From the NCBI RefSeq assembly GCF_016757965.1, contig NZ_JAEKIW010000008.1:62001-126000 (forward strand): a stretch of 64,000 nt of DNA. The letters are read 5' to 3'. A program made the position numbers and the translations under genes. Each line of letters starts with the position of its first letter. The first letter of the stretch is position 1. Below the pieces are notes generated by a model, which ran no database searches, was not told the DNA's origin, and was given only the letters and a program-made list of their open reading frames with translations. The stretch is from Archaeoglobus neptunius. GTDB taxonomy: Archaea; Halobacteriota; Archaeoglobi; Archaeoglobales; Archaeoglobaceae. Positions 43,899 to 51,912 of the stretch are shown here, piece after piece.

Positions 43899-44630
43899 CT
43901 AACACCCCCAGTGGTAGTGGTAAACGTAGTTGTCATCCGGATACTCATCTGGAGCAACGAATCCATGACTCCACAGGTGATCGTTTATCTGCATCAATAT
44001 ACACTGAAGCTTCAACATCACTCCCGAATGTTTCAATTGTTGCCTTTTTGTAAGCATCGAAGATCTTCCAGTTTTTGTGTACTGCATACTCAAAAAACCT
44101 CTCTGGAAGGTCAGGGTTGATATACGTTACCGTTTCGAAACCCAGGAGCATGTGGGAATACTTTAAGGCTGCAGCCCAGTTGAGATCTTCCAGTACATAA
44201 CAACTCTGAAAAACAATATTTAGATCCCATTTTCTTTCTGCCATCCATGAGTCAACTTTTCTATCAGGATTCCAGATAGAGTAGTCGTAGAGGGCGATGT
44301 CCCCATCATTCGTCAGGCATGTAACCCATGGCCCACATGCCAGTGGAAGTCAGACTCATCAAGTCCCTGCCAGCCGGAGTCAAGAATTCCAAAGTTTTCT
44401 CTATCTACAGACGAATCCTTATGATAAAATTTCTGTATCCATCCGTCCTCAGTACCAAGCCAGTACTGGACTTTATTTGCGACTTGAGTTCCAAAAGGCG
44501 TTAGATCGTCCAACGACGTGTAGTCTTCAATATTCGTTATGGAATAGCTATATGCGACGACTGCCGATTGAGCTATGCAGACTGCCAATAATAGAATTGC
44601 ACATTTTCTCACACCTTCAGCCTGTATCAT
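43899..44630 (-). pseudogene. Frameshifted exported protein, DUF6345-like
   Basis: Three fragments of one protein lie in order. 44630-44313 gives a signal peptide (CAILLLAVCIAQSAVVAYSY) and ends HWHVGHG. A second frame (from about 44325 to 43985) carries NDGDIALYDYSIWNPDRKVDSW and SCYVLEDLNWAAALKYSHM. The first frame then resumes with NDHLWSHGFVAPDEYPDDN and stops at 43899. Two opposite frameshifts restore the frame. The conserved style of all three parts points to a recently damaged gene or two sequencing errors. The likeness to DUF6345 proteins is from memory. Confidence 0.65.
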
Positions 44631-44874
44631 GCAGTTCCATGCTATGATAAAACATAAAAATTTTGTGATTTGATATCATACGATTATGAAAAAAATCGTG
44701 AGACACGTCTGCGAAAAGTTAAATGAAGAGGCTTCAGGGTGATCAATGCCTGCTGGCGGTCAGGTTTTGGCTGGATACAACAGTATCCAGAACACTGCCC
44801 TTCCCCGTCAATCTCAGCGTTTCCTCGATTTCAGCCCTTACTTTTAAAAAATAACGATTAACAAACCATAAAAA
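44631..44874. other. Intergenic spacer without a clear gene
   Basis: Minus-strand 44847-44746 contains a short codon-like frame (RAEIEETLRLTGKGSVLDTV) of about 40 residues from a TTG, without a ribosome site or family. The plus strand has a similar weak frame from ATG 44746. The rest is AT-rich. No RNA gene is evident. Confidence 0.3.
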
Positions 44875-44875
44875 C

Positions 44876-44901
44876 CTTTATATTTTCTGAGAAGCATCTC
44901 A
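44876..44901 (+). promoter_or_regulatory. Promoter of the riboflavin operon with palindromic operator
   Basis: CTTTATATTTT (44876-44886) is the TATA box. It is followed immediately by TGAGAAGCATCTCA (44888-44901), a palindrome with 5-bp arms lying where a repressor would block initiation. TTGAGAA (44905 region) and TTCTCAA inside the first codons form another dyad. The first gene encodes a DNA-binding riboflavin kinase, a natural candidate for autoregulation. Confidence 0.5.
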
Positions 44902-44912
44902 CTTTTGAGAAA

Positions 44913-45560
44913 ATGCTGGAGGTTCTCAAGTCCCTGGCCCTCATGAACGCATCGAGGAAGGTTGTAAAGGTGAGTTCGAAAGAGCTTGCTGAGAGGATCG
45001 GTCAGAGTTTGCAAACGGCGGCGAGAAAACTCAAGGAACTGGAGGAGGAGGGTTTGATAGATCGCACCCTGACCAGAGATGGACAGTTCGTTGTGATAAC
45101 TGAGAAGGGGAAGCAGGTTTTGTACAGGGAGTATATGGATTACAGGAAGATTTTTGAAGGAGAGGAGAGCATAAAGATCAGAGGGGAGGTTTTCAGCGGT
45201 GTTGGTGAGGGAAGATACTACGTTTCTCTTGAGGGATATAGAGAGCAGTTTAAGAAAAAACTCGGCTTCGATCCGTACCCCGGAACTCTCAATCTCAGAA
45301 TACCGAAAGAGGAGATGTACTTCCGCAGGAGGCTTGATGAGGAGAATGGAATACTGATTGAGGGTTTCAAAACGGAAGACAGGACATTCGGCGAGGTTAA
45401 GGCCTTCAGGTGCAGGATCGATGGCGTGGAGGGGGCGGTTGTAATTCCGAAGAGGACGCACTACCCGTCGGAAATTCTTGAAGTAATTGCTCCCACGAGG
45501 TTGAGAGATAAGCTGGGGATAAGAGATGGAGATATGGTGGAGGTGGAGGTGCTGTTATGA
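44913..45560 (+). CDS. ribK: CTP-dependent riboflavin kinase with N-terminal HTH (RbkR-type)
   Basis: A 215-residue protein. Residues 1-80 form a winged helix (SSKELAERIGQSLQTAARKLKELEEEGLIDR) and 90-215 the archaeal riboflavin kinase domain: GRYYVSLEGYREQFKKKLGFDPYPGTLNLRI and GAVVIPKRTHYPSEILEVIAPTRLRDKLGIRDGDMV. It makes FMN using CTP. HTH fusions of this type (RbkR) are known in archaea to regulate riboflavin genes. It overlaps ribB by 4 bp. Confidence 0.93.
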   Translation: MLEVLKSLALMNASRKVVKVSSKELAERIGQSLQTAARKLKELEEEGLIDRTLTRDGQFVVITEKGKQVLYREYMDYRKIFEGEESIKIRGEVFSGVGEGRYYVSLEGYREQFKKKLGFDPYPGTLNLRIPKEEMYFRRRLDEENGILIEGFKTEDRTFGEVKAFRCRIDGVEGAVVIPKRTHYPSEILEVIAPTRLRDKLGIRDGDMVEVEVLL

Positions 45561-46273
45561 TACTGGATTTTGATGAGTCTCTGAAGGCATTCAGAAGGGG
45601 CTCTCCAGTTCTGATATATGACTTCGAAGATAGAGAGGGTGAGACCGACATCGCCATACCAGCGATTCATGTTGGCCCTGATGAGGTTGCAATGATGAGA
45701 ATCGACGGCGGTGGACTGATTTGCGTTGCAATTCACCCTGTTGCAGCGGAAAAACTCGGTCTTCCTTTCATGCACGATGTTCTGAGAGTTGCGAGTGAAA
45801 AGATGCCCGAAATAAAGAGGGTGGCAGATGCGGATGACATCCGGTACGATTCGAGGAGTTCGTTTTCTCTCTGGGTAAACCACAGAGACACTTTTACCGG
45901 TATCACCGACGTTGACAGGTCCTTGACGATAAGAAGGGTTGGTGAAGTTGTTGATGAGGTTATGATGGGTAGGAAGGTTGATTTTGGCAGCGAGTTCAGA
46001 AGCCCCGGGCATGTTGCTCTGCTGAGAGCGGCGGACAATCTGACCTATGAAAGGGTTGGGCAGACGGAACTGAGCGTCGCTCTTGCAGAGATGGCCGGAA
46101 TTTCTCCAGCAGTGGCGATATGTGAGATGCTGGATGCTGAAACTGGCAGGGCGCTTACAAAAGAAAAGGCCATGGAGTATGCTGAGGAGAGAGGGATACC
46201 GTTTATAGATGGAAAAACGATAGTGGAAAGATATAGAAAATTCAGAGAGGTAGAGGTCAGCCTGTTCATCTAA
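45557..46273 (+). CDS. ribB: 3,4-Dihydroxy-2-butanone 4-phosphate synthase
   Basis: A 238-residue enzyme with the acidic loop YDFEDREGETDIAIPA (metal-binding glutamates, near residues 25-35), the RSPGHVALLRAADN segment, and GQTELSVALAEMAGISPAVAICEML, all standard for RibB. It converts ribulose-5-phosphate to the four-carbon precursor of riboflavin, fitting its coupling to riboflavin kinase. The RxGHTEA motif is altered to RSPGHVALL, as I recall in several archaeal members. Confidence 0.92.
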   Translation: MILDFDESLKAFRRGSPVLIYDFEDREGETDIAIPAIHVGPDEVAMMRIDGGGLICVAIHPVAAEKLGLPFMHDVLRVASEKMPEIKRVADADDIRYDSRSSFSLWVNHRDTFTGITDVDRSLTIRRVGEVVDEVMMGRKVDFGSEFRSPGHVALLRAADNLTYERVGQTELSVALAEMAGISPAVAICEMLDAETGRALTKEKAMEYAEERGIPFIDGKTIVERYRKFREVEVSLFI

Positions 46274-46465
46274 CATTTTCGTTATATTTTCTGCACTGAA
46301 TACGGTGGTTCTAATCCTATCCGGCAATTCTTGCCCGGTTAATCACCTTTTAGGATTTTTGAGAAGATCTGCGGATAAAGGGTGGTTACCGAAACCTGAA
46401 TCACTGCATCCATTTATGGATATGTGCTGTCTCACCGCAATTGGCCATCCATTGGCAATATAAGC

Positions 46466-46526
46466 TTTGTGACCATATATCTTGAAATATGATAATTTAA
46501 ATATTTTCCTAAAATATGGTCACAAA
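46466..46526. promoter_or_regulatory. 13-bp perfect inverted repeat framing a promoter
   Basis: TTTGTGACCATAT (46466-46478) and its exact reverse complement ATATGGTCACAAA (46514-46526) flank 35 bp holding an AT-rich TATA candidate (ATAATTTAAATATTTT, 46491-46506). The arms are 48 bp apart start to start. The expected transcription start is at or just past the right arm. This layout suits a protein bound at both arms, possibly looping over the promoter. The genes after it are both unknown. Confidence 0.6.
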
Positions 46527-46558
46527 ATACTTAATCCGTAAACGATTTGAGGTGAAAT

Positions 46559-46690
46559 ATGAGAGTGAGCATCTATAGGGCTACAGGCTGGAATTACGCT
46601 CTTGACAACATAAAAAGCATAACAAAAGATGTGATGAAAGAGACTGCCGGATACGTTAAGGGTATGATTGGATATACTCTGTTCACGTGA
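46559..46690 (+). CDS. Small protein of unknown function (43 aa)
   Basis: ATG 46559 lies a good distance after GAGGTG and opens a 43-residue frame with TGA at 46688-46690. It starts MRVSIYRATGWNYALDNIKS and continues with KDVMKETAGYVKG, a likely amphipathic helix, and no cysteines or signal peptide. It stands between the inverted-repeat promoter and a membrane-anchored gene that starts 4 bp later. No family recognised; the ribosome site and position support it. Confidence 0.55.
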   Translation: MRVSIYRATGWNYALDNIKSITKDVMKETAGYVKGMIGYTLFT

Positions 46691-46694
46691 TAGC

Positions 46695-47366
46695 ATGAGC
46701 AGAACGAAAAAAGCCCTTCTGGCATTTCTGTTCGTATCTGCAATTCTTTTCGGATCTGCATGTTTCGTTTACGTATGGCTTACAGGCCCCTTCGGGCCAC
46801 CGGAGTATGTGAGTGCGGCTATCTACCTGCTACCCGGTAACGTTTCACCTGAGAAGCTGCCTCCCTACTCCTACCCATCTCCGGTGGAGAACGTCACCGA
46901 CGTAACGGTTATTCTGCCGGTAGTTTACGTTAAGGACAAACCCCTCTACGAATATATCCCGATAAGGGGTGAGTACCGGATCGTAAACACCGAACACGGC
47001 AAAATGCTGAAGATACACGCTTACAGCGGACTTTTGTGCAGTGGTCTGGAAGATGTGGCGGTGGTGGAGATAAATAAAGAAGTGAGGATATCCCCGTCAG
47101 AGATTGCAGGAGAGAGGGTGAGCGGAAACAATCCGGTTATCAGGGTGGTGAACTACACCGTTCCCGTCTACACCTCCGAAAACGTGACGGTGGTGGTAAG
47201 CATAACCACGTGCTCCGGTATATCACTCTTTGGTCCGGTCTGGAAGGGAAAGAAGTACTCGGGATGCAGGTATGATGAGATCGTTACAACCGGTAAGGGC
47301 TGGAGAATTGCGAAGGGGACTGCGAGAGTGGAGATGTATTTCAGAAAGCACTGGTACGATCTTTAG
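46695..47366 (+). CDS. Membrane-anchored extracytoplasmic protein of unknown function
   Basis: The 223-residue product starts MSRTKKALLAFLFVSAILFGSACFVYVWL, an N-terminal anchor. A probable beta-rich exterior domain follows with several Asn-x-Thr/Ser sites (PGNVSPE, VENVTDV, SENVTVVV) and paired cysteines (LLCSGLE, TTCSGISL, SGCRY). I recognise no family. It belongs with the 43-residue gene to one transcript. An upstream in-frame ATG at 46668 falls inside that gene and is rejected. Confidence 0.6.
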   Translation: MSRTKKALLAFLFVSAILFGSACFVYVWLTGPFGPPEYVSAAIYLLPGNVSPEKLPPYSYPSPVENVTDVTVILPVVYVKDKPLYEYIPIRGEYRIVNTEHGKMLKIHAYSGLLCSGLEDVAVVEINKEVRISPSEIAGERVSGNNPVIRVVNYTVPVYTSENVTVVVSITTCSGISLFGPVWKGKKYSGCRYDEIVTTGKGWRIAKGTARVEMYFRKHWYDL

Positions 47367-47470
47367 GATGTTTAAGTTTGGAATTTTGATACCTTCTGTC
47401 CATAATCCTGTCCTGAAAAGTAAAGTTGGATGGGAAACTTTTAATATTTTAAACTGACCACCGGAAAATC

Positions 47471-47758
47471 ATGAAATTTGAGAGTGATGAGGTCAAGCTC
47501 ATTTTCAAGGAGAGAGCGGTTGAAATCCTGATGACGATTTATTCAGAAAATCTTGCAGGAAAGGACGTTTACATTCAATATATAGCGAGCAGAGTAAACA
47601 GCCCACATAGCTATGTATGGTTATTGGTTAAGAAATTTGAGGAGGCTGGACTGGTGGATTGCGAAATTGAAGGTAGAACCAAAATTATAAGACTTACGGA
47701 TAAAGGATCGAAAGTTGTCGAGCACATACTGGAGATTGCAAAAGAATTAACAAAATAA
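47471..47758 (+). CDS. Small winged-helix DNA-binding protein (MarR-like)
   Basis: A 95-residue protein whose body is a single winged helix: AVEILMTIYSENLAGKDVYIQYIASRVNSPHSYVWLLVKKFEEAGLVDCEIEGRTKIIRLTDKG. There is no ligand domain. It lies 115 bp upstream of the membrane-bound hydrogenase operon and may regulate it or the unknown operon before it; no direct evidence distinguishes these. Confidence 0.75.
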   Translation: MKFESDEVKLIFKERAVEILMTIYSENLAGKDVYIQYIASRVNSPHSYVWLLVKKFEEAGLVDCEIEGRTKIIRLTDKGSKVVEHILEIAKELTK

Positions 47759-47872
47759 AATGCAATTTAAATTGTATAGATTTTTAAAAGTATAAAATTC
47801 ATTACACAATTTATCCTAGAAAATCTTTTAAAAATTACTAATTTAAAACGTTAAAATTTGAGGAGGGTCAGA

Positions 47873-48934
47873 ATGTTGCCGAGTTTAACAAGAAGGAATT
47901 TTATGAAACTCGTTGCTGCTCTCGGTGCATCTACTTTTCTGAGCGTTTACAAGGCAGATATTGTAAAGGCATTGAGTGCAGAAAAGGATTACTGGCACAT
48001 ATGCTGGCTAAATGGCGCAGCCTGTACAGGATGCACGATTTCTTTTGCTCAGGCATCGAATCCTGATATCGTTCAAATCCTGACGGAGATCACAGTGGGC
48101 ACGTCTGGATTGCCGATAGCACTGCCGGATTACATGGAAACAATACATCCCGCATCCGGCAGTCTGGCAGAGAGTTTAAAGGAGAGGTGGAAAGAGGGAA
48201 GCAAAGGGAAGAGGATACTGATTGTCGAAGGGGCAGTTCAGGATCCTGGATTCTGCGTAATTGCAGGAAAGGACTTTAGAGATCATGTGAGAGAAGCAGC
48301 AGAGGTTGCAGATGCGATTGTTGCTGTTGGACAGTGTGCCACTTACGGAGGAATTCCTGCAGCGAGGCCAAACCCAACAAACGCCATGGGACTCTCTGAA
48401 TTCCTAAAAGAGGAGGGTGTGGACAAGCCTGTAATCAATCTCCCGCTCTGTCCGGCAAACGGTGAACACATCGTTGTTGTTCTCTCGGGCGTAATCATGG
48501 GCGTTGTACCCGAACTTGATGAATATGGCCGACCCAAACCGCTGTTCGGTACAAACATGCATGAGGAACTCTGTCCGTACAGACCATACTACGACAGAGG
48601 AATTTTCATAGAGGAACCCGGAAACGGGGAGGGTTGCAGGTATAAAATCGGCTGTAAGGGGCCAGTTACATACACAGACTGTCCGTCGAGAAGGTGGAAC
48701 GGCAGAGTCAGTTACTGTGTTGAAGCTGGTGCACCCTGCATTGGATGTTCAGAGCCGGGATGGCCGGATAAGTTTTCTCCGTTCTACAGAGAACTTTCAT
48801 CACTGCCAACGGTGTTCGGAATAGACCCTGCAACTTTTGGTGGTGGAATTTTCGCCGCAACCGCTGCAGGCATAGGTGTGCATGCCATTAGGAGAAAACT
48901 CAGAGGTGATTCCGATGAGCAAAGTGGTGATTGA
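47873..48934 (+). CDS. vhtG: NiFe hydrogenase small subunit, Tat-exported, membrane-bound (Vht/Vho type)
   Basis: A 353-residue precursor starting with a Tat signal (TRRNFMKLVAALGAS, RRxFxK). The mature part has NGAACTGCTISF, IVEGAVQDPGFC, VGQCATYGGIPAARPNP, CPANGEHI and CYS-rich CKGPVTYTDCP and GAPCIGCSEPGWPDKFSPF, providing ligands for three Fe-S clusters. A C-terminal helix (FGGGIFAATAAGIGVHAIRRKLRG) anchors it in the membrane. ATG 47873 follows GAGGAGG; a TTG at 47858 would bury that site. It faces outward and passes electrons to cytochrome b. Confidence 0.93.
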   Translation: MLPSLTRRNFMKLVAALGASTFLSVYKADIVKALSAEKDYWHICWLNGAACTGCTISFAQASNPDIVQILTEITVGTSGLPIALPDYMETIHPASGSLAESLKERWKEGSKGKRILIVEGAVQDPGFCVIAGKDFRDHVREAAEVADAIVAVGQCATYGGIPAARPNPTNAMGLSEFLKEEGVDKPVINLPLCPANGEHIVVVLSGVIMGVVPELDEYGRPKPLFGTNMHEELCPYRPYYDRGIFIEEPGNGEGCRYKIGCKGPVTYTDCPSRRWNGRVSYCVEAGAPCIGCSEPGWPDKFSPFYRELSSLPTVFGIDPATFGGGIFAATAAGIGVHAIRRKLRGDSDEQSGD

Positions 48935-50615
48935 TCCTGTAACGAGAATTGAGGGACATCTGAGAGTTGAGATGGCCACCAGGAAAATTGAAACGTCAAC
49001 CGGAAAGTGGGATATAGTTGATAAAGCGTACTGCAGTGGAACGCTATTTAGAGGGTGGGAGACAATTTTGAGAGGAAGGGATCCGAGAGATGCCTGGATT
49101 ATCACCCAGAGAATATGCGGAGTTTGCCCTGCACCACACGGGGAGACATCCATTCAGGCAATAGAGGCTGCTTATGGTGTCACCCCCACTCCGACGGCGA
49201 TTCTTATGAGAAACATTCTGCACGGAGCATACTACATTTACGATCACATTATCCACACGTACATACTTGTAGGTCCTGAGCTTGGCGTTGTTGCCAAGTA
49301 TCCACCGATGGTACCCCCGGCACTCGGTAAGGACGGGGTTGCGAAGCTCGGTCTTGGATCGAGTTATGTGCAGGCCCTTGAAATTCAGAGAAAGGCCAAC
49401 GAAATCGTCGCATTATGGGGTGGGAAGTTCCCGCACCACCAGAGCGAGTATCCCGGTGGAATGGCCGTAAAGCCGACAGATGACAGGATAGCATCAACAA
49501 TGGCAAGAATGTTTGAGATATGGAGATGGGTTGCAGAGGTGATGGTGGGAGATTTCAGGAATCTGCTGGAGGCCAACAAAAAGGTTGGGGAAGCCGTAAG
49601 CTCTCTTCTTGACCTAAAGTTCAGAGGATTACAGGATATTGGTGCATCCACCGGATATTTCCTGAGCTATGGTCTGTTTCCGGATCATGAGAACTACGAT
49701 GACTGGTTATCACTGCTCGACAGTCCGGGAAGGAGGAAAAGTGCGGTGATATATGCCGGAGCATGGGATGGAAGTGCAAAACCGTTTGACCTGTCCAAAA
49801 TTGCAGAATACGTGAAATACTCCTGGTACGACAACGAGAGCGGACTGAACCCGAAGGATGAAGATGCACCAAAGCCGAACAAGAACAAAGCCGGAGCGTA
49901 TTCATGGCTAAAAGCTCCGAGATACGAGGGGAAGGTTTACGAAGTTGGACCACTGGCAAGAATGCTGAATACTTTCGGTACTAGATGGAAGATACCCATA
50001 AGAAATCCGGTCACGGGTGAGGACCGCGGCTATTTCGAGTACACCGTCCAGAATCCGAAAGGGTCTGTTGTGGACAGAGTGGCTGCGAGAGTTGCCCTCA
50101 CAATCATCACAGCTCAGAAAATGTTTGAATGGTTGCTTGCCCTTAAGGAATACAGAAATGAAAAGGTAACAAACTACAAGAGCAATCCAAAAGAAGGAGA
50201 AGGATTCGGTCTGTGGGAGGCTCCGAGAGGCGCATTGCTTCACTACATCAACATCAGGGATCACAAGATTGCAAACTATCAGTGCGTAGTGCCGAGCACG
50301 TGGAATCTCAGCCCGAGAGATGATTTCAATCAGCCCGGCCCTGTGGAGACCGCCCTTACTGGAACATGGTTGCCGAATGCAACGGTTCCGGAAGTGTGTG
50401 ATCTTATATACCCCGATGCAGATGTTGATCTCTCTCCTTTCGGACTTTCGAAGGTAACATGGGGTAAGGCCCTTGCTGCAGCTCTCACTCCACTCGGTCT
50501 GGCAGAACTGAATGTCGAGAGAGTGAATGGGACAATATACAATACATCTCTCGCTCTGCTTGTCGTCAGAAGCTTTGATCCCTGCATTGCGTGTGCTGTA
50601 CATGTGGTGAGGTAA
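48915..50615 (+). CDS. vhtA: NiFe hydrogenase large subunit, membrane-bound (Vht/Vho type)
   Basis: A 566-residue protein carrying the NiFe site motifs: ITQRICGVCPAPHG (C-x2-C) near residue 63 and, at the C-terminus, DPCIACAVHVVR. A peptidase should cut after the histidine, removing VVR. VIDPVTRIEGHLRVE begins the protein. The start at 48915 follows AGAGGTGATTCC and overlaps the small subunit gene by 20 bp. No export signal is present, so it travels with the small subunit. Confidence 0.94.
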   Translation: MSKVVIDPVTRIEGHLRVEMATRKIETSTGKWDIVDKAYCSGTLFRGWETILRGRDPRDAWIITQRICGVCPAPHGETSIQAIEAAYGVTPTPTAILMRNILHGAYYIYDHIIHTYILVGPELGVVAKYPPMVPPALGKDGVAKLGLGSSYVQALEIQRKANEIVALWGGKFPHHQSEYPGGMAVKPTDDRIASTMARMFEIWRWVAEVMVGDFRNLLEANKKVGEAVSSLLDLKFRGLQDIGASTGYFLSYGLFPDHENYDDWLSLLDSPGRRKSAVIYAGAWDGSAKPFDLSKIAEYVKYSWYDNESGLNPKDEDAPKPNKNKAGAYSWLKAPRYEGKVYEVGPLARMLNTFGTRWKIPIRNPVTGEDRGYFEYTVQNPKGSVVDRVAARVALTIITAQKMFEWLLALKEYRNEKVTNYKSNPKEGEGFGLWEAPRGALLHYINIRDHKIANYQCVVPSTWNLSPRDDFNQPGPVETALTGTWLPNATVPEVCDLIYPDADVDLSPFGLSKVTWGKALAAALTPLGLAELNVERVNGTIYNTSLALLVVRSFDPCIACAVHVVR

Positions 50616-50616
50616 C

Positions 50617-51312
50617 ATGTGCAAGAAATGCAGCACGGTAAAGGTGGAGAGGCATTCAAAGTTCGTCAGAAGCTGCCACTGGGGGATAGTGGTAACGGGA
50701 ATCGTAACAGGCCTGACAGGATTGCAGTTGGCAAACCTGTTTGGCATCAACTTTTTTGACGATGCCTACGCTCTGCACATAAGAATGAGCTTCATCTTTG
50801 CTGGACTCTGGGCGCTGTTCATTTACTTCAGTCTTTTGGAGGAGTGGAAGTGGCTTAAACCGAGCAGAATACCGTACAGTATTAAATTCGTGATGGAAGA
50901 AGCTGTTGCGTGGGTGAAAGGAGGACATGTGGATGATCCAAGAGCGTACGACCCGAGAAGAAAAGAATACGTTGAAAAAATAATACCCAGTCAGGTTCTT
51001 GTGTGGTGGACGTACCTGTTGCTCACGGCAATCATTGGATTGACGGGCCTGGCAATGCTGGCACCCGACACATTCAAACCAGTATTCGGTTTTGCATCGG
51101 CGATAGCGCCACTGTTCGGAACGGAAAATGCCTACGCATTCGTAAGGGCGGTGCATAAATTTACGATGTTTCTGTATGCAACCGTAATGATAACCCATGC
51201 TTACGCAGCAACGATATTTGGAACGCTATCGTCAATGATCAATGGAATACGGAGGGAGAAGGTTGTCTCGGAGAGTACTGGTGCTGGGAGTGGGCAACCT
51301 GCTGATGGGTGA
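50617..51312 (+). CDS. vhtC: Hydrogenase cytochrome b subunit
   Basis: A 231-residue membrane protein with four predicted helices (about CHWGIVVTGIVTGLTGLQLA, HIRMSFIFAGLWALFIYF, VLVWWTYLLLTAIIGLTGLAML, HKFTMFLYATVMITHAYAATIF). Histidines for two hemes lie in KVERHSKFVRSCHW, YALHIRM, AVHKF and MITHAY. It transfers electrons from the hydrogenase to a quinone (menaquinone in Archaeoglobales) or methanophenazine. ATG immediately follows the large subunit stop. Confidence 0.9.
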   Translation: MCKKCSTVKVERHSKFVRSCHWGIVVTGIVTGLTGLQLANLFGINFFDDAYALHIRMSFIFAGLWALFIYFSLLEEWKWLKPSRIPYSIKFVMEEAVAWVKGGHVDDPRAYDPRRKEYVEKIIPSQVLVWWTYLLLTAIIGLTGLAMLAPDTFKPVFGFASAIAPLFGTENAYAFVRAVHKFTMFLYATVMITHAYAATIFGTLSSMINGIRREKVVSESTGAGSGQPADG

Positions 51313-51772
51313 TGACGGCATAGGTATAAGGGTCGTCAGAGAGCTGATGAATCGCAGATTGCCGAAAGGCGTGGATATCGTTGAGGGAGGCACTTTAAGC
51401 TTCCAGCTTGTCAATTTTTTCAGCGAATACGACCTTGTAATCGTCGTGGATGCTGTTAACTTTGGAGGCAGACCGGGTAGAATATACAAACTCACTCTGG
51501 ATGACGTTCCTGTAAAAATCACAGGGTCTGTACACGATGTTGATGTTTTCACAGCCTGTAAGGTCCTCAGAATGGCCTGCGAACTTCCACCTGTAATCAT
51601 TATTGGAGTCGAGGTAAAGAGAATTCAGGAGTTTGCGGAACTCTCCCCCGAGTTAGCCCTGGTGGTGAGGAAGGTTGTTAAAAAAATTCTGAGGATGATC
51701 ACTCCCTCATCAGGTAGAAGAGGGAGGATCCGTAGAAGGCGAGTCCGACGATTAACGCAATCTCCCACATGA
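51242..51772 (+). CDS. Hydrogenase maturation endopeptidase (first copy)
   Basis: The 176-residue protein has LVLGVGNLLMGDDGIGIRVVREL (metal-binding Asp in GDDG-type motif), VVDAVNFG and GSVHDVDVFTACKVL, which match HycI/HupD/FrhD-type peptidases that trim the large subunit C-terminus. It overlaps vhtC by over 50 bp; ATG 51242 or TTG 51263, behind GGAGGGAGAAGG, may be the start. The last 20 residues are unusually basic (GRRGRIRRRRVRRL) and coincide with a hydrophobic frame on the other strand. Confidence 0.85.
   Translation: MEYGGRRLSRRVLVLGVGNLLMGDDGIGIRVVRELMNRRLPKGVDIVEGGTLSFQLVNFFSEYDLVIVVDAVNFGGRPGRIYKLTLDDVPVKITGSVHDVDVFTACKVLRMACELPPVIIIGVEVKRIQEFAELSPELALVVRKVVKKILRMITPSSGRRGRIRRRRVRRLTQSPT
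51699..51770 (-). CDS. Possible 23-residue membrane microprotein, antisense to the peptidase end
   Basis: The minus strand from ATG 51770 encodes 23 residues, MWEIALIVGLAFYGSSLFYL then three more, and stops at 51699. It is one membrane helix. Upstream on the minus strand lies AATAAATTAATATG, a TATA candidate about 25 bp before the ATG. The unusual basic tail of the overlapping peptidase is what a real antisense hydrophobic gene would cause. It may also be coincidence. Confidence 0.3.
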   Translation of the reverse strand: MWEIALIVGLAFYGSSLFYLMRE

Positions 51773-51880
51773 AAGTTAGTGAACATATTAATTTATTAGT
51801 TTTTCTTGTCTGAAATTTGCACGAATTTTCATACAAATATTAACAATTACAAAATAACATGCATTTTAATTTGATAAAAA

Positions 51881-51890
51881 ATTTATAATC
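51881..51890 (+). promoter_or_regulatory. TATA box of the hdr-mvh operon
   Basis: ATTTATAATC is centred 27-28 bp before the hdrA ATG at 51913 with no ribosome site between, so hdrA should be leaderless and transcribed separately from the vht genes. The 140-bp spacer is otherwise AT-rich. Confidence 0.5.
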
Positions 51891-51912
51891 GTTCCAATCA
51901 ACTTGAATTAAG

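Noticed and set aside
44746-44858. Short frames on both strands in the spacer before ribK
   Set aside because: Neither has a ribosome site or TATA at the right distance, each is about 40 residues or less, and no family is recognisable. Kept only as a description of the spacer.
45461-46327. Long minus-strand open frame across the riboflavin genes
   Set aside because: It is a shadow of ribK/ribB on the other strand; those genes have complete family motifs and the shadow has none.
46321-46338. Hairpin CCGGCAATTCTTGCCCGG after ribB
   Set aside because: The arms pair except for one extra C, but no T-run follows and archaea do not need hairpins for termination. I see no role.
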